From Pegea sp. RAD2-039 (taxonomy: Eukaryota > Chordata > Thaliacea > Salpida > Salpidae), in the NCBI GenBank assembly GCA_034620365.1, contig JAQGEQ010000011.1:1116001-1180000 (forward strand): a DNA stretch of 64,000 nt. The letters run 5' to 3'. The notes beneath the pieces are model-generated. The model did no database searches. It was given only the letters and a program-made list of their open reading frames with translations, and had not been told where the DNA came from. Position numbers and translations under genes: made by a program. Positions 12,530-31,750 of this stretch are shown here, piece by piece (within the stretch, counting starts at the first letter, position 1; the number at the start of each line of letters is the position of its first letter).

Positions 12530-13266
12530 TCTTGAAGTTCTGAAAAACTTTTTTACTTACAAAGATCTTCTTACTGTTTCTCGAGAGACCTCTTCTGAAG
12601 ATGACAGGTTCGACTATAGTGCCCACTTTTCCCACATTTGAAACATATGCTTGAACCAGCTCGGCATTTTTTAAATCAGGAGAACCTCCACATTTTAAAC
12701 AAACTCCTTTCATGGCTGCTACTGTCGATTCCGTTTGGTCCTCCTCCTTGAGTTCCGTTGAATTTACAGCTTCTTCTGCAGGTTCTATCAATCTGCCAGC
12801 CCCGAATCACTGGTTTTTGTACCTGGCATTCTACAGTGTCAGTGATTGATTAAAGGCTTCTTCTAATGTTAAGGTTTCACGCTCTAGCAGCCTTTGAGGC
12901 TAATCCATCTATAAATGAATTCCTGATCATACCATTTCTTCGTTATGTTGCCATTGGACTCTGAAAATCACAGTTCTTGCCTGGACTTACCAGAGCGCAC
13001 CAAAAGTCTTCTATCGAGTGCCTTTTGGCTTCTGCTTCTCTGTTCCTAGTAGATGACGCGCAACAATTTCATTTGGTTTCTTTACATACAACCGTTCCGG
13101 TACCATCTCAGCTTCTACATAAGTCTGACAGCTCTCATAGAAACTGGTACACGTCTTCGGTTATGCAGTTAACCAGCGCTGCTATTTTTATTTCATCAGT
13201 TCAATTCGACCCACACTGTTTTAGGTACTTGGTAAAAGTCTTATTCCAGTAACGCCATTTGCTAGA
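12530..13266 (-). pseudogene. gag: Decayed Ty3/gypsy-type gag (capsid plus CCHC zinc knuckles)
   Basis: Reading the minus strand through frameshifts and stops recovers, in order, a capsid-like segment (WNKTFTKYLK, then ALVNCITEDVYQ), a typical gag motif (RNSFIDGLASKA, then TLTLEEAFNQ), and two CCHC zinc knuckles: CLKCGG (degenerate, histidine position replaced, followed by a frameshift) and CFKCGKSGHYSRTC (complete). This order is the LTR-retrotransposon gag plan. Multiple frame breaks mean the copy is dead. Protease, RT and integrase were not found on the minus strand below it, and no LTRs could be paired, so it is a fragment. Confidence 0.7.
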
Positions 13267-13714
13267 TGCCGACAGACTATTTGGGTTTATAGATAGCTAC
13301 TTGGTTTCAACACGTGATCCATTTTTTTATAATAAGAAATAACTTTGTTACAGTAAAACAAAATTAATATATTTATTCGAATAGAATCTTCTTCAAATCA
13401 AACTGGCATCTAAAACTTACTTTTGATAGAAAGCTGAAGATATTTTCAATGGAAAAAGTCAATTAACTTCTGAGATTCAACTCTTCATGCAAGCCAGGTT
13501 ATGAAGCAGAACAAAAAGATTGATGCAGCCGCGCCCAGCTAGAGTTGCAGAAGATGTCAGAACGACGATGAGTTCAGTAAAGAACTGCTTACAGGACTCG
13601 ACTTTGGCTTTAAGTTCAGAGTTTTCATCTCCTAGAGGTGTTGTCATTTTACCAGACTCACAGGGCCCTTCTACTCGGGTTTTTTATATGAACTTTTCCT
13701 TGTGACTAATATTT

Positions 13715-13796
13715 GTCCACCTTAGATCGAACCCGGAACCACCCGCTTGGTAGGCAAGTATGGTAATACAGATGGAGAGTAACCACATACGATATA
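13715..13796 (-). repeat. tRNA-like relic (possible SINE head or tRNA pseudogene)
   Basis: On the minus strand the sequence reads like the anticodon arm and T-arm of a tRNA: CTTGC, loop CTACCAA, GCGGG, then GGTTCCGGGTTCGATCT with the B-box core at 13725-13734. The 5' half resembles a D-arm only loosely and the acceptor stem does not close well. A tRNA-derived SINE or pseudogene is more likely than a working tRNA. Confidence 0.35.
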
Positions 13797-13799
13797 AAT

Positions 13800-15400
13800 T
13801 TACATTTGCATAGAAATTAAGGTTTATATGATCTTTTCATATATAATTTGTTAAAATTTAGTCGATATTCTATGAAGCTAAGTAGCATTTAAAGAAAATT
13901 TTAAACGTCGGTAACAATATAGCATTAATTAAAATCCAAGAAATGTGAACTGCTTCTTGAATTGCTTTGTATTTAGATAACAATATTTAGGGTTAGTTTA
14001 TATTCAAATTAAATTAGAAATCTCCTTAAACTTTTTCGTGAAATCAATAATTTAGAAAATTTTTTTTCACTAAACTGATAAGTAATCTGTTTTAGGATGT
14101 TGCTGGTAAAAAACTTGAAATATGATTTTGTTAAGGCATTTGTAATATTTTTTATAAATGAAATAATTATATTTGGTAAAAACGATAGATTCAACAAAGT
14201 TTTTTTAACATAAAATTAACTGAGAAGTTTTAAAATTCATTTAATAAAATCTCATTCATGTTAAAAATGATTTTTATGAAAAACTTTGAAAGCATTTGAA
14301 GTATTTCAGAAAATGATTTCTATTTTACTCTTCAATAATTGCTAATTATGACTTTAGACCATTTTACATTAACATCTTTGAATATTTTGACTTTTGTTAT
14401 TGGTAATTCTTAATTGTGTTTGGATTAATAATAAAAATCAACAAATTAGTCAAAAGTTCTTTCAGAAGCTTCTGAAAGAGGCAAGAAGCTGAAGTTAACT
14501 TTAGGTTTTAAAATTAGAAAACTTGTTAATTAGAACTTGAAGATCTAAAGTATTAGATAGATGGTGAAATACAAGTTAGTAAATAAATTAAAAGTTTTAC
14601 GAATTATATATTAGTCGGTTTAGATGTCTAACATTTTTGTTGAAGCTGAAATATTAATTAAATATCTACTAAAATTCTTTTGATAGAATTTACATTTATA
14701 AAAGCATACTACTAATAAGGTAGTAGCTTGGTTTTGGTATCTTAGACCACTAAGTTTTGTGCGTAAAGTTTTTCTTAGCTTAGTATCAATAGCCGAGGAT
14801 TTTTCAAAAGACAAGGTGCTAAATCGACTCCACTGAATTTTACAAAACTGTTTGTAGAGTTTCAACTTGTTCAGATGTTTCAAGAAATCGAACTTTCCAT
14901 CGCGTTATCGACTCACACACTTTTAACTTTTCACAAATTTGCAACTTTTGAAAAGTATCAACCAAAAAGTTTAAAAATAAAACTAATACTTTCAAATAAA
15001 TCTTTCTGACTGCATGAAAACTATCAATTAATTTTTGATCATAATATCTTGGATGTCTTTCAACTGTATCCTTCTTTTTTACTCTGTACTAGAAGTAAGT
15101 CTGGGTTGTTTTTCTTCTACAAGTTGTTCTCATTTTGATATCTTTAGTGATTTGTCAAAGATAAAATCACACAACTTATTTAGTTCGATAATTTCTCTTT
15201 TATAAGACTCGAAGCGATGACGTCATCGATCTGTGATTGGTCGGAGTGAGTTGTATTCAATAAAAAGTGATCTGTGAAAATTAAAAAAATGATTTGACGC
15301 GATTGATGACGTCATCGTGACGTGGATGAAAGGCAGTAGAATAGTGTATGTGAGTTATGACGTCATCGGCGTAGTGAAAAGGCCAATTCGAATGGTGACG
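13800..15400. other. AT-rich spacer; TGACGTCA cluster at its right end
   Basis: 13.8-15.2 kb is AT-rich with no supported gene. From 15.2 kb, near the 3' end of the PAK4 gene, composition rises and TGACGTCA palindromes appear at 15218-15225, 15307-15314 and 15358-15365. They probably lie in the 3' UTR or flank of PAK4. Confidence 0.5.
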
Positions 15401-17692
<2,292 letters not shown>

Positions 17693-19689
17693 TATGAAGT
17701 AATGTTGTTAGGAATAAACTTATCAAAATATAACTACCAACTGCAATTTCAAAATCAGTTGTAAAATATTTATCATTCAAGTTACTAAAAAGTAATTTTT
17801 TGATGATAATTATTTGATTAATCTGTTGTATTATTAATCTTTGATTAAAGCATTTATATGATTTTTTAACTTTTTATTATTTTAAGAATATTTAAGAATT
17901 TTTGAACACATGATATAATGAAAAAGCTAATTTAATATTTATCATTGATTTTAACAGCTATAAATATTATATAAAAATCTAAGATGACTTACGTGATATT
18001 ATATTAAATTTAATAAATAAAACAAATTTTTAAAGATTATTATTTTCAATTAATTTCTTAATCAATTTATTGTTGAAATGTGAAATAATCATAAGATAAA
18101 ATTTGATCTATAAATAACAGTTTGTTTAAAACTTAGAATAAAATTGTTAAAAAATTGTGATTGTTAAAAATAATTAGAAAACTTTTAGTTTTAAGAGTTA
18201 TTGAAAATAATAAACATTTTTCCTTCTAGATAAAAATTTAAAAAAATTATTCTAATTAAGTGAATAAATTATTACAAAAATTAAATTATTTAATTTTGAT
18301 AATAAATGAAATAATGAAATATTTTTAAATCAAATTGCTAAATAGTAAGATTTGTGAACAGAAATGATACAAAATAGCCTAAAATAGATAAAATACATTT
18401 AATTAAAGTATTATAAATAAACTTTCTCCTTATTGGCAACACACCTTACAAATTATTCATGTTTACAAATATAATCTTTTTTTTAAATTACTATATAACC
18501 TCAAAAATAAAAAATAATTTTGTAAAAATAAATAATTTTCTGTAAACTTTAAACAATTTATTAAACAACTCAACATTAATATTTATTTTAAAAACTTAAG
18601 ACCATTATTTAAGAAACTTAAAATATATAAATACGAAATATTTAAACATTTTAGTTGACTAAATAGAAGTTTATTTTAATAAAAGAAAACTTATCTTGTA
18701 TTTTCAAATTATATGTAAAAAAGATTATTTTTATAAACTTTAATAACATTTTACATAGAAATGAAATTAAAGAAAAATATGATATACAAAAATACAATTT
18801 TATTTAGATACAAAACGATAAAACGGATAAAAGTTGACTACAAAACACCAATGGGTAAAACTGAAGAGAAAATTCTATGAGCTTGAGATATAATTAAATT
18901 ATGAAACATTTTTACTTTTAAAAGGTTTGGAGCCAAGTAATTCTATATAATTTTGTTTACACAAACTTCAATACAAATAAAAATAAGGGAATACCTAGTT
19001 GAATTTTCGGAAAAAGTATAAATTGATAAAATATATTTTTTTAATTTGTTTGCATATAGTTTTTGATAAGCTGTTTAATTTATAAATAAAACAGACAGCT
19101 AGAAAAACCTAACTTAAAAGCTTTAAAAACTATCTATTATAAAAAGATGCACTAAGAACAATACAAATGTTATGTTAATTAAATGATATAAAAAAATATT
19201 TATGCCAGTGATCATTGAAGCCTGAACTTTTAAATAAAATGATCCAAGCAAAAGAAACATCCAATCAACAAAAGTAGTTTTAATTATAAGTCTCTCTAAA
19301 ATACTATAAACTAAGCTCTATAACTGCCCTACTATACAAAGAGTTTAAATAATATTATGCTTTAAAATGGAAAATCCTTATATAATGACTCAACAGTTTT
19401 GTAGACACAAAGCTAGGCTAACTAGTTTTGGATATAAATTTGAATTATGATTTTTGGAGTTGAATTATACATTATCAAGCTAATACAATCAAAATGAAAG
19501 ACTAAAAGGCAAAACCATAAAAAAAGATTAGACTAGGGAAAAAATTTGCTATGTTTGCTTTTTGCTGTTTACTAATAGTTTGAATTTTTTACCATAAAAT
19601 AATTGCTTTAGCAATATCATTCACAATTTTATTTTTATCAAATATATTCAATTTTTCACAGTTTTGGTGAATATTTACTGCTTGATAAC
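17693..19689. other. AT-rich desert
   Basis: About 2 kb of extreme AT richness with long A and T runs and no coding signal. The proximal part must hold the PAK4 5' flank, but no promoter motif is convincing. Confidence 0.6.
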
Positions 19690-20515
19690 TTTTTATTTAT
19701 TTATTTATTACAATAAATGTGAAGGAGGGTGCCTAAAGAGAGCACCTCTCGCTAACACACATTCTCACAAATTAGATCTATTTGACATGTAAACGAAAAA
19801 GTATATGACAATGAAGAATTGCACAGAATCATAGTATTGTAAAATAGAAAAATTCACAGTTTAGAAATGGCAATGTTGGCGATGTTATAACAATTCAGCT
19901 TTTTGTGGAACAGCATAAGTGATTTTGACATGACAATCTCTGATGGCAGATTGTTCCATGTACTGATTGTGCGGTATGAGAAAAAACTTAATCTGGTTAA
20001 CGTAGCTGGTGGAGTGGGCTTATTAAGATGTAATTTATGTCTTCTAAGTTGATATAACTTGAGGGAGGGACTAATGGAGAAAAAGTCATCAAACTGAAGA
20101 TCAATTAGGTTGTGAATAATTTTAAAAATCAGAATAAGGTCGTATTTAATTCTTCGGATTTCCAAAGTATCTAGATTGAAGAAGCTGAGACGATGCTTAT
20201 AACTCTCGTATTTGATATTAAGTTTCCTGCAAACCAATCTCGTAAATTTTGCCTGAACAGATTCGATTTTTCTGATATCACCAACTTGATATGGCATCCA
20301 TGCACTGACATTGTATTCAAGAATAGGGCGTATGTACAGTTTGAAAAGGTTCACGTAAAACCATGGATTTTTAGAATTAAAAGTCTTTATGATGAGGTGG
20401 ACAAGCCTGATAGATTTTCCAAAGATTCTGGAAACATAACTGTGCCATTTGAAGTCAGATGTCAAGTTTTCAAACGTTTTACTGATACTAAGTCCATACA
20501 AAATAAAGATTAGTA
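19690..20515 (-). mobile_element. 5'-truncated CR1/L2-like non-LTR retrotransposon
   Basis: A minus-strand frame of about 215 aa (20501 down to 19854) matches the C-terminal region after the RT catalytic core of CR1/L2/Jockey-type elements: LFKLYIRPILEYNVSAW, then IRKIESVQAKFTRLVC, and near the end STWNNLPSEIV. Upstream RT and endonuclease are missing, as in typical 5' truncation. The 3' UTR holds a hairpin (GGTGC...GCACC, about 19724-19748) and ends in a (TTTA)n tract on the plus strand (19692-19710), the short tandem tail expected of this class. The frame is intact, suggesting a fairly young insertion. Confidence 0.8.
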
Positions 20516-22389
20516 GTTTAACCTATTCAGTAAACAATCTTTTTGTCAATATGTTAAAATCTTCTATAGCTTCTCATAAAGATAAGTAAATAGAAGTTAA
20601 CTGTAATCTAGCAAGCTCTCGTGAAAAGTTATTTTGATAACTGGCATAATGAGAACCATAATTAGAGCTATAACCTCTGAATATATAAAGTTTCTATCAA
20701 AAAAACAAATGCTTAGATTTTGACAACATTGAAAATTAATGGCTTAGTTTATTCCAAGTTTGATTTGACGAATACTGTATGGAATACATTTATTGAATTA
20801 ATTAGCTATATATCTAAAATAACAAATACAAGTAAAGTTAGTATTTAATACATTTGTTTTCGCATATTTAATATTTTCCGATTTTTTACCACTCAGATAT
20901 GAGAAGTTTAAATAAAAAATTATGTTCTGTTTGAAAACAATCTTGGAAATAGCCATGAATTTGTGCTTACTTCCTAGTTCTCAGTATCACTAAGATTCTT
21001 GTATGATGTAATTTGTGTAGTGCAGGATATAGCAGTATTTTTTAAAAGGTTTCGTAAAGTTGCATTTTTCCAGTTTTCAAATAAATCTTAATTTTAATAA
21101 TCTTGTTTGATATTTGTTCAATTATTTTACTGTTTGTGTGAAAAATATGTTTGTTGCAGTCAGTCACGAGACTTCACAGCACAAACATGTTTTTATTTAT
21201 TACTGAATTATGCCAGCAATACATGACTACTCATTTCATTGGTACATCCTCGGTATTATAACAACCCTAAATATTTTTGTACAAAATCTTATTTTCTGTA
21301 TAGAATGACTAGTCATAGAGCTTTTAGTTTTGACTAGACTTTAATGGACAGAAGTTAGACTTTTGTTTCCATTTTGTTATCCATGTTTTCACTAACTGAT
21401 TTAGCTGAATCATTCTGCTTTTTACTTATCTATTAGTTTTGTTTTTTGTTGGTTACTTATATTGTGAACTGTTCTTATTGAAATTTTATCAGTCTTAATT
21501 TAATATGAATTTTTATCAAAATTTTGTTTTTTAGATATAAAATTTTTTAAGTTTATTTCTTTAAATCTATCTTTTGTCTCATATTAAAAACATTTGTGAA
21601 ACTTTTGTACTGTTTTGATTTAAGTATCTGTCTGAATTAATTTTATCATAGCAAAATATGTTACTAAATATGATTCTCATAATATTTATTTTATGATTTG
21701 GTTTTTGGCTGATAAATGCTTGTTACTACAAGTATTCTTAAAGCAGAAACATTTGAAAGTATACTAACTTAGTCTTTGAATTATTTATTGTTTAAAAGTT
21801 TTACAGATGATCTTTATTCTTGCATAATGTTTAAACAGACTAATGTGATTTGTTATTAAAGTGTAATTGTTAATACATAATCAAATCCTGATGATTAAAC
21901 ATATAACTTTAATTAAGTTATGTTTATGATATTTCTTATAAATGAATTTGCTGTTAATTGTGTAGTTTGATAACGTCTATAGACAAAGAAGTTGTATTTT
22001 TATAGATTTGTAGATAAAGAACATGTCTATACATATATGATCAGTGGTTCTTTGTGGTTAAGTTGATTATGGGTTTTTTATTCTGACACATTCTATTTGT
22101 TTGAATTTATTGAAATCATTTAAAAGTAGTATAAAAAAGGTTTGTTACTGTATTTTAATGCATCAGTTTAATGAAAGGCTCATATAAGATTTATTATAGA
22201 ATTATAATAAAAGAAAATATATTTTATTAACTAGAAAGTTTTTCACTGAAGAATAATTAGCTAAAAAATATAGACAAGAAGTAAATGTATGCTTATTAAA
22301 GTATTGAATAACTCATAAAATATCTCTTTAAACATTTAAACATTTTTGTTTAGATTTTAAAATCTAATTCAAATTTATTTTGATACCTA
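20516..22389. other. AT-rich spacer upstream of UBE2R
   Basis: No gene recognised. AT-rich non-coding DNA between the retroelement and the UBE2R start. Confidence 0.55.
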
Positions 22390-23439
22390 ATGGCTATTAG
22401 AAATAATGATTGTGTTGCTAAGAAAGTGCTTGCAACTGAGTTAAATAGATTGAAGCAGGAACCAGTAGAAGGTTTTAATGTTGATTTAGTTGATGATTCA
22501 GATTTTTTTAAATGGAAAGTTGGGATATTTGGTCCTCCTGAAACATTATATTCAGGAGGTTATTTCAAGGTAAAATCATAACATTTTAAAACTAAAATTG
22601 AATCTTATAATCTGTCTTCAATATAATTTAATTGCTAAAATATTTTATAAAAGATTATTCTAATTTATCATTTCTATATCTGTTATAAAATATTTCACTT
22701 TAAATTGTTTTAGATTCATTTTATTAACCTTTAAAAATAATTCAATGATCTATAACTGGTCTATTTTTTTTAAAGGCTATTATAGAGTTTCCTATTGATT
22801 ATCCCTATTCACCACCAAGTTTTAAGTTCACCAGAACCCTATTTCATCCCAACATCTACAAGGTCGTCAAAAACATGAAATAATTTCAATTTTAGTATTT
22901 TAAATTGATTGTTAGTGGTTGAAAAAGTCTTAATTTTTAAAGATCAAAGTTCTGATTACAGAACGGAATTGTTTGTATTTCTATATTGCATCAGCCGGGT
23001 AACGATCCTCAGAGCGGAGAGCTTGCCTCTGAAAGATGGACCCCCTCTCAAAGTGTCCGGACTATCTTGTTGAGTGTGATTTCCTTACTCAATGAACCCA
23101 ACATATCTTCCCCGGCAAATGTAGATGCTTCGTTGTCATACCGGAATTGGAGAGATTCAAAAGGCTCTGTATCTGATTACGAACAGATTGTAAAGTAGGT
23201 CATTGTAAAATTAAGTTGATAAAAGTTGATTGAAAACTTGAAGAAAGCAAGTTGAAGACTCCAAGAAGGATGCTGAAGCCGATGGAGTCAAGATACCAAC
23301 AACTGTTGATGAGTATTGTAATACAAAACAAAACTCTTCTCTGCCAGCTAATGAGTGCTCATTTGATGAAGAAGACTTTTATGATGATTATAATTCAGAT
23401 GATAGTGAAGATGAAGTTAATGATGATGATGTATGTTGA
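22390..23439 (+). CDS. UBE2R: Ubiquitin-conjugating enzyme E2 R (CDC34/UBE2R type), 4 exons
   Basis: E2 enzyme that extends Lys48-linked ubiquitin chains with cullin-RING (SCF) ligases. Exons: 22390-22569, 22776-22862, 22962-23194, 23244-23439; 231 aa, close to human UBE2R1/2 (236-238). Visible: N-terminal helix, [19 protein letters not shown], the catalytic cysteine in IVCISILH, and the family-specific acidic-loop insert after it ([14 protein letters not shown]). These are followed by [23 protein letters not shown], and an acidic C-terminal tail ([16 protein letters not shown]) used for SCF docking. Intron 3 is 49 bp, and its donor and acceptor are fixed by frame. The last bases before the stop (GAT|GTATGT) look like a donor, so a further acidic tail exon cannot be excluded. 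Confidence 0.94.
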
Positions 23440-24780
23440 GCATGTCTCTTTTTCAACTGTGAACTTATCTTTTTGTTACTTTTATTTTCTTCTGATTTTT
23501 TTTATCAAGTTTAGTTGTAAATGAAGTTCAATCCCAAGTATTTATCTTTACTATTATCAAGACTTTTTTATTACAATTACTAAACTTGAAAATGTTGCTT
23601 GATGTTTTTTTTCCTGAAAAGTATTACGATAGGTACTTTACTTCAAGTTACTTCATAAAGATCACTTCTAAGCTCCCTCGACCACCAAGTGCAGGGCTTG
23701 TTTGTAGACCAAGTTGTTGTCTGGGTTAATTTTGTTGACAAAATTGTTAAGGAATCTTCCTAACTAGCTTTAATTTGTTGTACTCTGAATTTTTGGAAGG
23801 TTGTAGCGCTGTTAGCTAAACAAGCAAACTGCTTTCTTCTTTAAACCAATAAATTATTCGAAATAATTGTTGACTTTGTTAACATACTTCAATCTCTTCA
23901 AACAGAAGTAATAGTTGACTTTCTTGTTACTGATTTCATTAAGATTCTGAAGTTTTTTATCCAGTGAAAGTTTTACATTCAACTTTTTAAAAAAAATATA
24001 TTTAACGTATTTAAAACAAAAATATTTAAAGTAAAACACCCCTCAAAACAGAAACTGTTTTCTACAAATTTGCTGATATTCTTTTAACTTGTACTTTTTA
24101 TAAATTCAAACAGCACAAAAGCATTTTTAGACAATTCCAATTATTTACTTTTAACGTGGATAAAATCAATATTTTGTGTAATCAAGTCTAAGTGAAAGGA
24201 AGTGTTTAAAGATTGATGTTTGTGAATATTAGCATCTATTCCAGCAATTCGTCGTTTGAAAGTCAATAATTTTTATGACCATAATATATTCATCAAAGAT
24301 CTTGGTTAGTTGATAATTTAAAAACTTGAAAAAATATTAATTAAATTAATCCACAAATCTGAGTTAATTTGAAAATTAAAAAGTTGTTTATAATATAATG
24401 AGATTTCAGCTAAAAACTAAACTTTATTTTCACAACTATGAACGCAATAGTATGACGTCATCAACGGTTTATTTACTGACAAAAATGGCTTAGACAACAT
24501 AATGAGCAATTTGGAATGACGTCATGAGGGCTGAAACGTTAAATGAAACCACGTGACCAAATGGAAGAAATAGAAGCGACAAAAAGAAAAGGAAATGTAC
24601 AAACATGCGTTTGATGAGGAAACGCACCAGGCAACTTGTCGAAAGTCATCTAATAAGCTGAACAGCGCCACCCAGTGATATCAATTTTCTTTTTAAAAAA
24701 GATACAACAAAAACAGCAAAAGGACATCATGACGTCATCAACGCGTGTCTCATTTACACGGAGGTTTCGTGGAGTTGGCG
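23440..24780. other. Spacer between convergent UBE2R and BRSK
   Basis: 3' flanks of two convergent genes. The left part is plain AT-rich DNA. The right part (24.4-24.78 kb) is richer in GC and carries TGACGTCA at 24453-24460, 24517-24524 and 24730-24737, probably in the BRSK 3' UTR. Confidence 0.5.
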
Positions 24781-27954
<3,174 letters not shown>

Positions 27955-30900
27955 CAATCTTCAAAGAGCCAAACCAAGCATTTTTGTTTTTTCTTAACAA
28001 AGGTTGCTCTCTCTTCAAATTCTTTTTATAGTCTTTAATAATTTAAAATCTGTTTTAATCAAAATTGTGTAGATATTTATTATTTTTTAGTTGAATTATT
28101 TTTATAAGGGTTAAGATGTAAAAAATAAAGTCCTGATTAAAAGCTGATTAAAATTAAACAAACCGTTAATATAAAATCTATATTCTAAAATTATAAATAA
28201 AATCTTTTTTTTAACTTCATACAACAAAAATTTTATTCTTACTACTAGTATAAATTGACAGACTTAAAAAAAAAAAATTTTATATTAATAAAACATCACA
28301 GTCTTTAGTGTAGTAAGCTAAAAATAAAAAGATTATCAAATTTATCATTACTATTAAATCATAATAAGTTATTAAAACTAACTAGTTTGGTATTAAATTA
28401 TTGTATGGTTTTTATTGCATATTTATAAACACATAAAATTGTTAAATGTTTAAATTTGACAAAGAACAAAATTATAATATATTCTCAAAAGATTTTTAAA
28501 GATACAATAATTACTAACTAAAACTAACTTATCTATAAATGAACTTATTTATAAATTAATTTGTACTGATTTAAATATATATTAAATATCGCATATCAAG
28601 AATTTACATATTAAACTATAATTAAACTGAATGAATAACTTTTTCAAACTATAAAATATTATTAGTAGCAAAATAAAAATGTCGTAAAAATGAATACATG
28701 CGAAAACTTAAAGAAAATTTAAATGTTTAAATCTCAAAAGGCTTTTGAAGAATAAACGATTTAAAAAATGAAACAATAATTATAAGAAATAGTAAATTAT
28801 TCAACTTTGATTAGTAAGTAATGAGAATAATTCAGGTTTCACCCCTTATAAATTGATACATTCAAACACAAAGAATTTTATGAGCAGGTATTTTCTCATC
28901 AGAGATTACCTTTACATTGCAAGCAATGTTTGAATTATTTTTGAGGCTTTTAAATAATTAATATCTTAAATGAGAAATGTAATAAAGAAGCTTTTGTCAA
29001 AGTTTGTTTTATGTGGTTAAACAATTTATATAGGTATTTATTAGTTACTGTTTACAGAAAAATTATAAACATAGTTTTCGTTTATATTTATAATTAATAA
29101 TAATATTTAGGAAAATTGTTGTATTTATGTTTAAAACATATTATAAGTTATAAAATATCTTATAATAGATAAAAGTCATCTAAAAGAATTACTAGTGATT
29201 ATTAGTGTTTTGTTAGTAGTTAACAAAAGGCAAACCATAGCATCTAATTTTGTTATTCTAAAATCAAATCTTCAAACATCTTTATATAATTCATTTTATA
29301 GCCAAGATTGAATAAGAATCAAAATCTTTAAGAAATGATTTTTATATTTTTTATTTGTTTACATGACTTTAAACAGAAATAGTAGAAGAAAATGATTGAC
29401 TTTTACATTTACGAGTAGCTAAAAGTAATTTCATCCTTAATACTCCCTTATTTTTTGCTCATACCAAATATACTTCATAAAAAATACTTGAAACTATACT
29501 TTAAGGTAAATAAACAATCATTTCTGCATCACTTAAGCTTGCCATTAAATTTTTTTGTTAAATTAGGTAATTATATATCAAAAGTAATTCAAACTTTGAG
29601 CACCTTTTATAGATATGATAAAGGGTAATTATAGGTTGAGTAAGAATTAGTTCATCGACGATTATAAGAAATTTTACGTCTTTTAAAGCTATGCTGCTAA
29701 TAATAACCTAAAAATAGAGCTTATCTTAAAATTTATTTAAAGATTAAAAAAATATATTCCAACTTATTAGTCTTTATCTATTAGTAATCTTAATAACAAC
29801 TTTTTAATTAACATTAATGAATTTTTTGTGTATTTCATCCTTTTTATATTTTTAGAATGGTAGCTTACCAATATCATTAAGCTTTTGGAAAAGGTAGCAA
29901 ATGAATCACTTTATTTTATTACTCATTTGTTCATTCAAAGTATATTTATTTTATAAGAGGAGCGAATAAAGAAACAGTAGAATACATAAATATTTACCAG
30001 AAAAAATCAAAGTCTTGGTTATTTTGGTTTAGCTATTCTTCGGTTAATTTATTAAAGTTTTTACAGATAAGTGTCTTACGATTTAATACCACAAACAAAT
30101 TATATAATAATAAATCAAATTTCTAATTAAGCCAAGCGCAAAATTAGCAATTAGCTGTTACTACCTGCGATCTAAACAAGTTATCCATCTAAGCAGATTC
30201 TTAAAAGTTTTTAATTTCTCATTTTCCTGCCAAATCGGCACTATTAAATCTCAATTTAAGCTAATAATTAAAACCAACACTGATAATTAAGTTTACCGTT
30301 AGGTAGCGCACAGCTACCATTTTTATAACATCAAAAAAAGAAAAAGGTTTCAAATTACAACCTCAGATATACTTTACTACAATTTTTTAAGTACAAGTTA
30401 CAGAAAACAGATTTAGAGCTGGAAAGTTTTGTTGAATATTCTTTTTTAAGGTCAGTTTAATGATAAATTAAGGCTAACCTAAGTTTTTAAATTAGTAGTT
30501 GCAGCATAGAAAAGTTTTTCTAATTCTTTAAAAGCATTTTCAAAATTCATTTTTGTAGTAAATATCAAGAGTATTACTAATTGTATATCAACAGTATTAC
30601 TATTTATTACTAATATCATCATTTCCGTTATCTTCATTAAGTTTATAGTCCCTTTATAATTTTTTTTATTACTATAAATTAAAAAGCTTAAATAATAAAT
30701 GTGTCATCACTTTAATAAACAATTTCCAAAGATAAAATATATTTTTCTAAACTTTTGTTTAAACTAAAATTATCTGTGCATCATCTTTATTTTTAGAATG
30801 TTTTAAATATCTTTTACTTTTGCTGTTAACAGTTTTATGATTGAAAGAATTGATTAGAAAATTTAAAATGTTATAAACGGAAATTGTATTGGAGTAATAA

Positions 30901-31750
30901 GGTCGAATGAATTGAGATATTTGAAAGGTTATAAACGATTGAAAACATCAAATAGTAATAACTTTAACCATGTTTTGAATCTCATTTATTTTCACACGTT
31001 TTACAAGTATTTTAGAAAACAAATTATTCCAGAAAAAAGGTCAAACAAAGTTGTTAAAAAAAATTATCGAATAAGACAGAATTTTGAACCTTTAATTTTT
31101 GATACTTTAAAAGATTTGGAAGACTCGATAGAACTAAGAAATCATTTTAATTTTAATACAAGCAAAATTTTTCATAAAGAAATTTATATAAATTGAATAC
31201 TTATTAAGTTAAACAGGAAAACTTAAAATACTATTTAATTTTTCTATTATCTATTGAATATATCGATTTATATTAGATTGTTATTAACTGAAACGTTTTA
31301 TGGGTCAAAGAGTAAAATTGATTTGATTGATTTTTTCTCTACTAGCTTATATAACATTCAACTATAAAAGTGTTTATGATATTCAAGGAATAACATGTCT
31401 TGGTGATCAAAAATGACTCACCCTATTCAGAGAACGATTCAAATTACTCAGCCTTTAGTTCTTAAAAGTTGAAAGGAAACCGGTTGGTTAGTCATGTATG
31501 TAAAAATATGAAAATAATACAAAATGGAAAAAAATTGAAATAATGTTTGTATCGAAATAGAGAGTTGCAAATATTGAACAAAAACAAAAGTTTATTAAAG
31601 TCAAAAGAAAACTGGAGAAATGATTTTATCTCTTAGATTATATATAAACAGCTAAAGTTTTAATGAAGTTTTATTATAAACAGAAATAAGTGAAAGTGTT
31701 AGTTAAATTTTAATATAGTTGTCTGTCAGTAAAACGAATAAAAAATTCAA
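27955..31750. other. AT-rich desert between BRSK and semaphorin copy A
   Basis: Nearly 3.8 kb, very AT-rich. One frame at 30912-31196 (about 94 codons, Lys/Asn/Phe-rich, ending KIFHKEIYIN) is open, but it lacks an in-frame ATG at its start, and its composition is that of translated AT-rich DNA. It is not called as a gene. Nothing else is seen. Confidence 0.55.

Noticed and set aside
13715..13796. Functional tRNA gene
   Set aside because: The T-arm and anticodon arm look right, but the D-arm and acceptor stem do not close, so it is listed only as a tRNA-like relic.
30912..31196. 94-codon frame upstream of semaphorin copy A
   Set aside because: No in-frame ATG at its start, and the Lys/Asn/Phe/Ile composition is expected from AT-rich noise.
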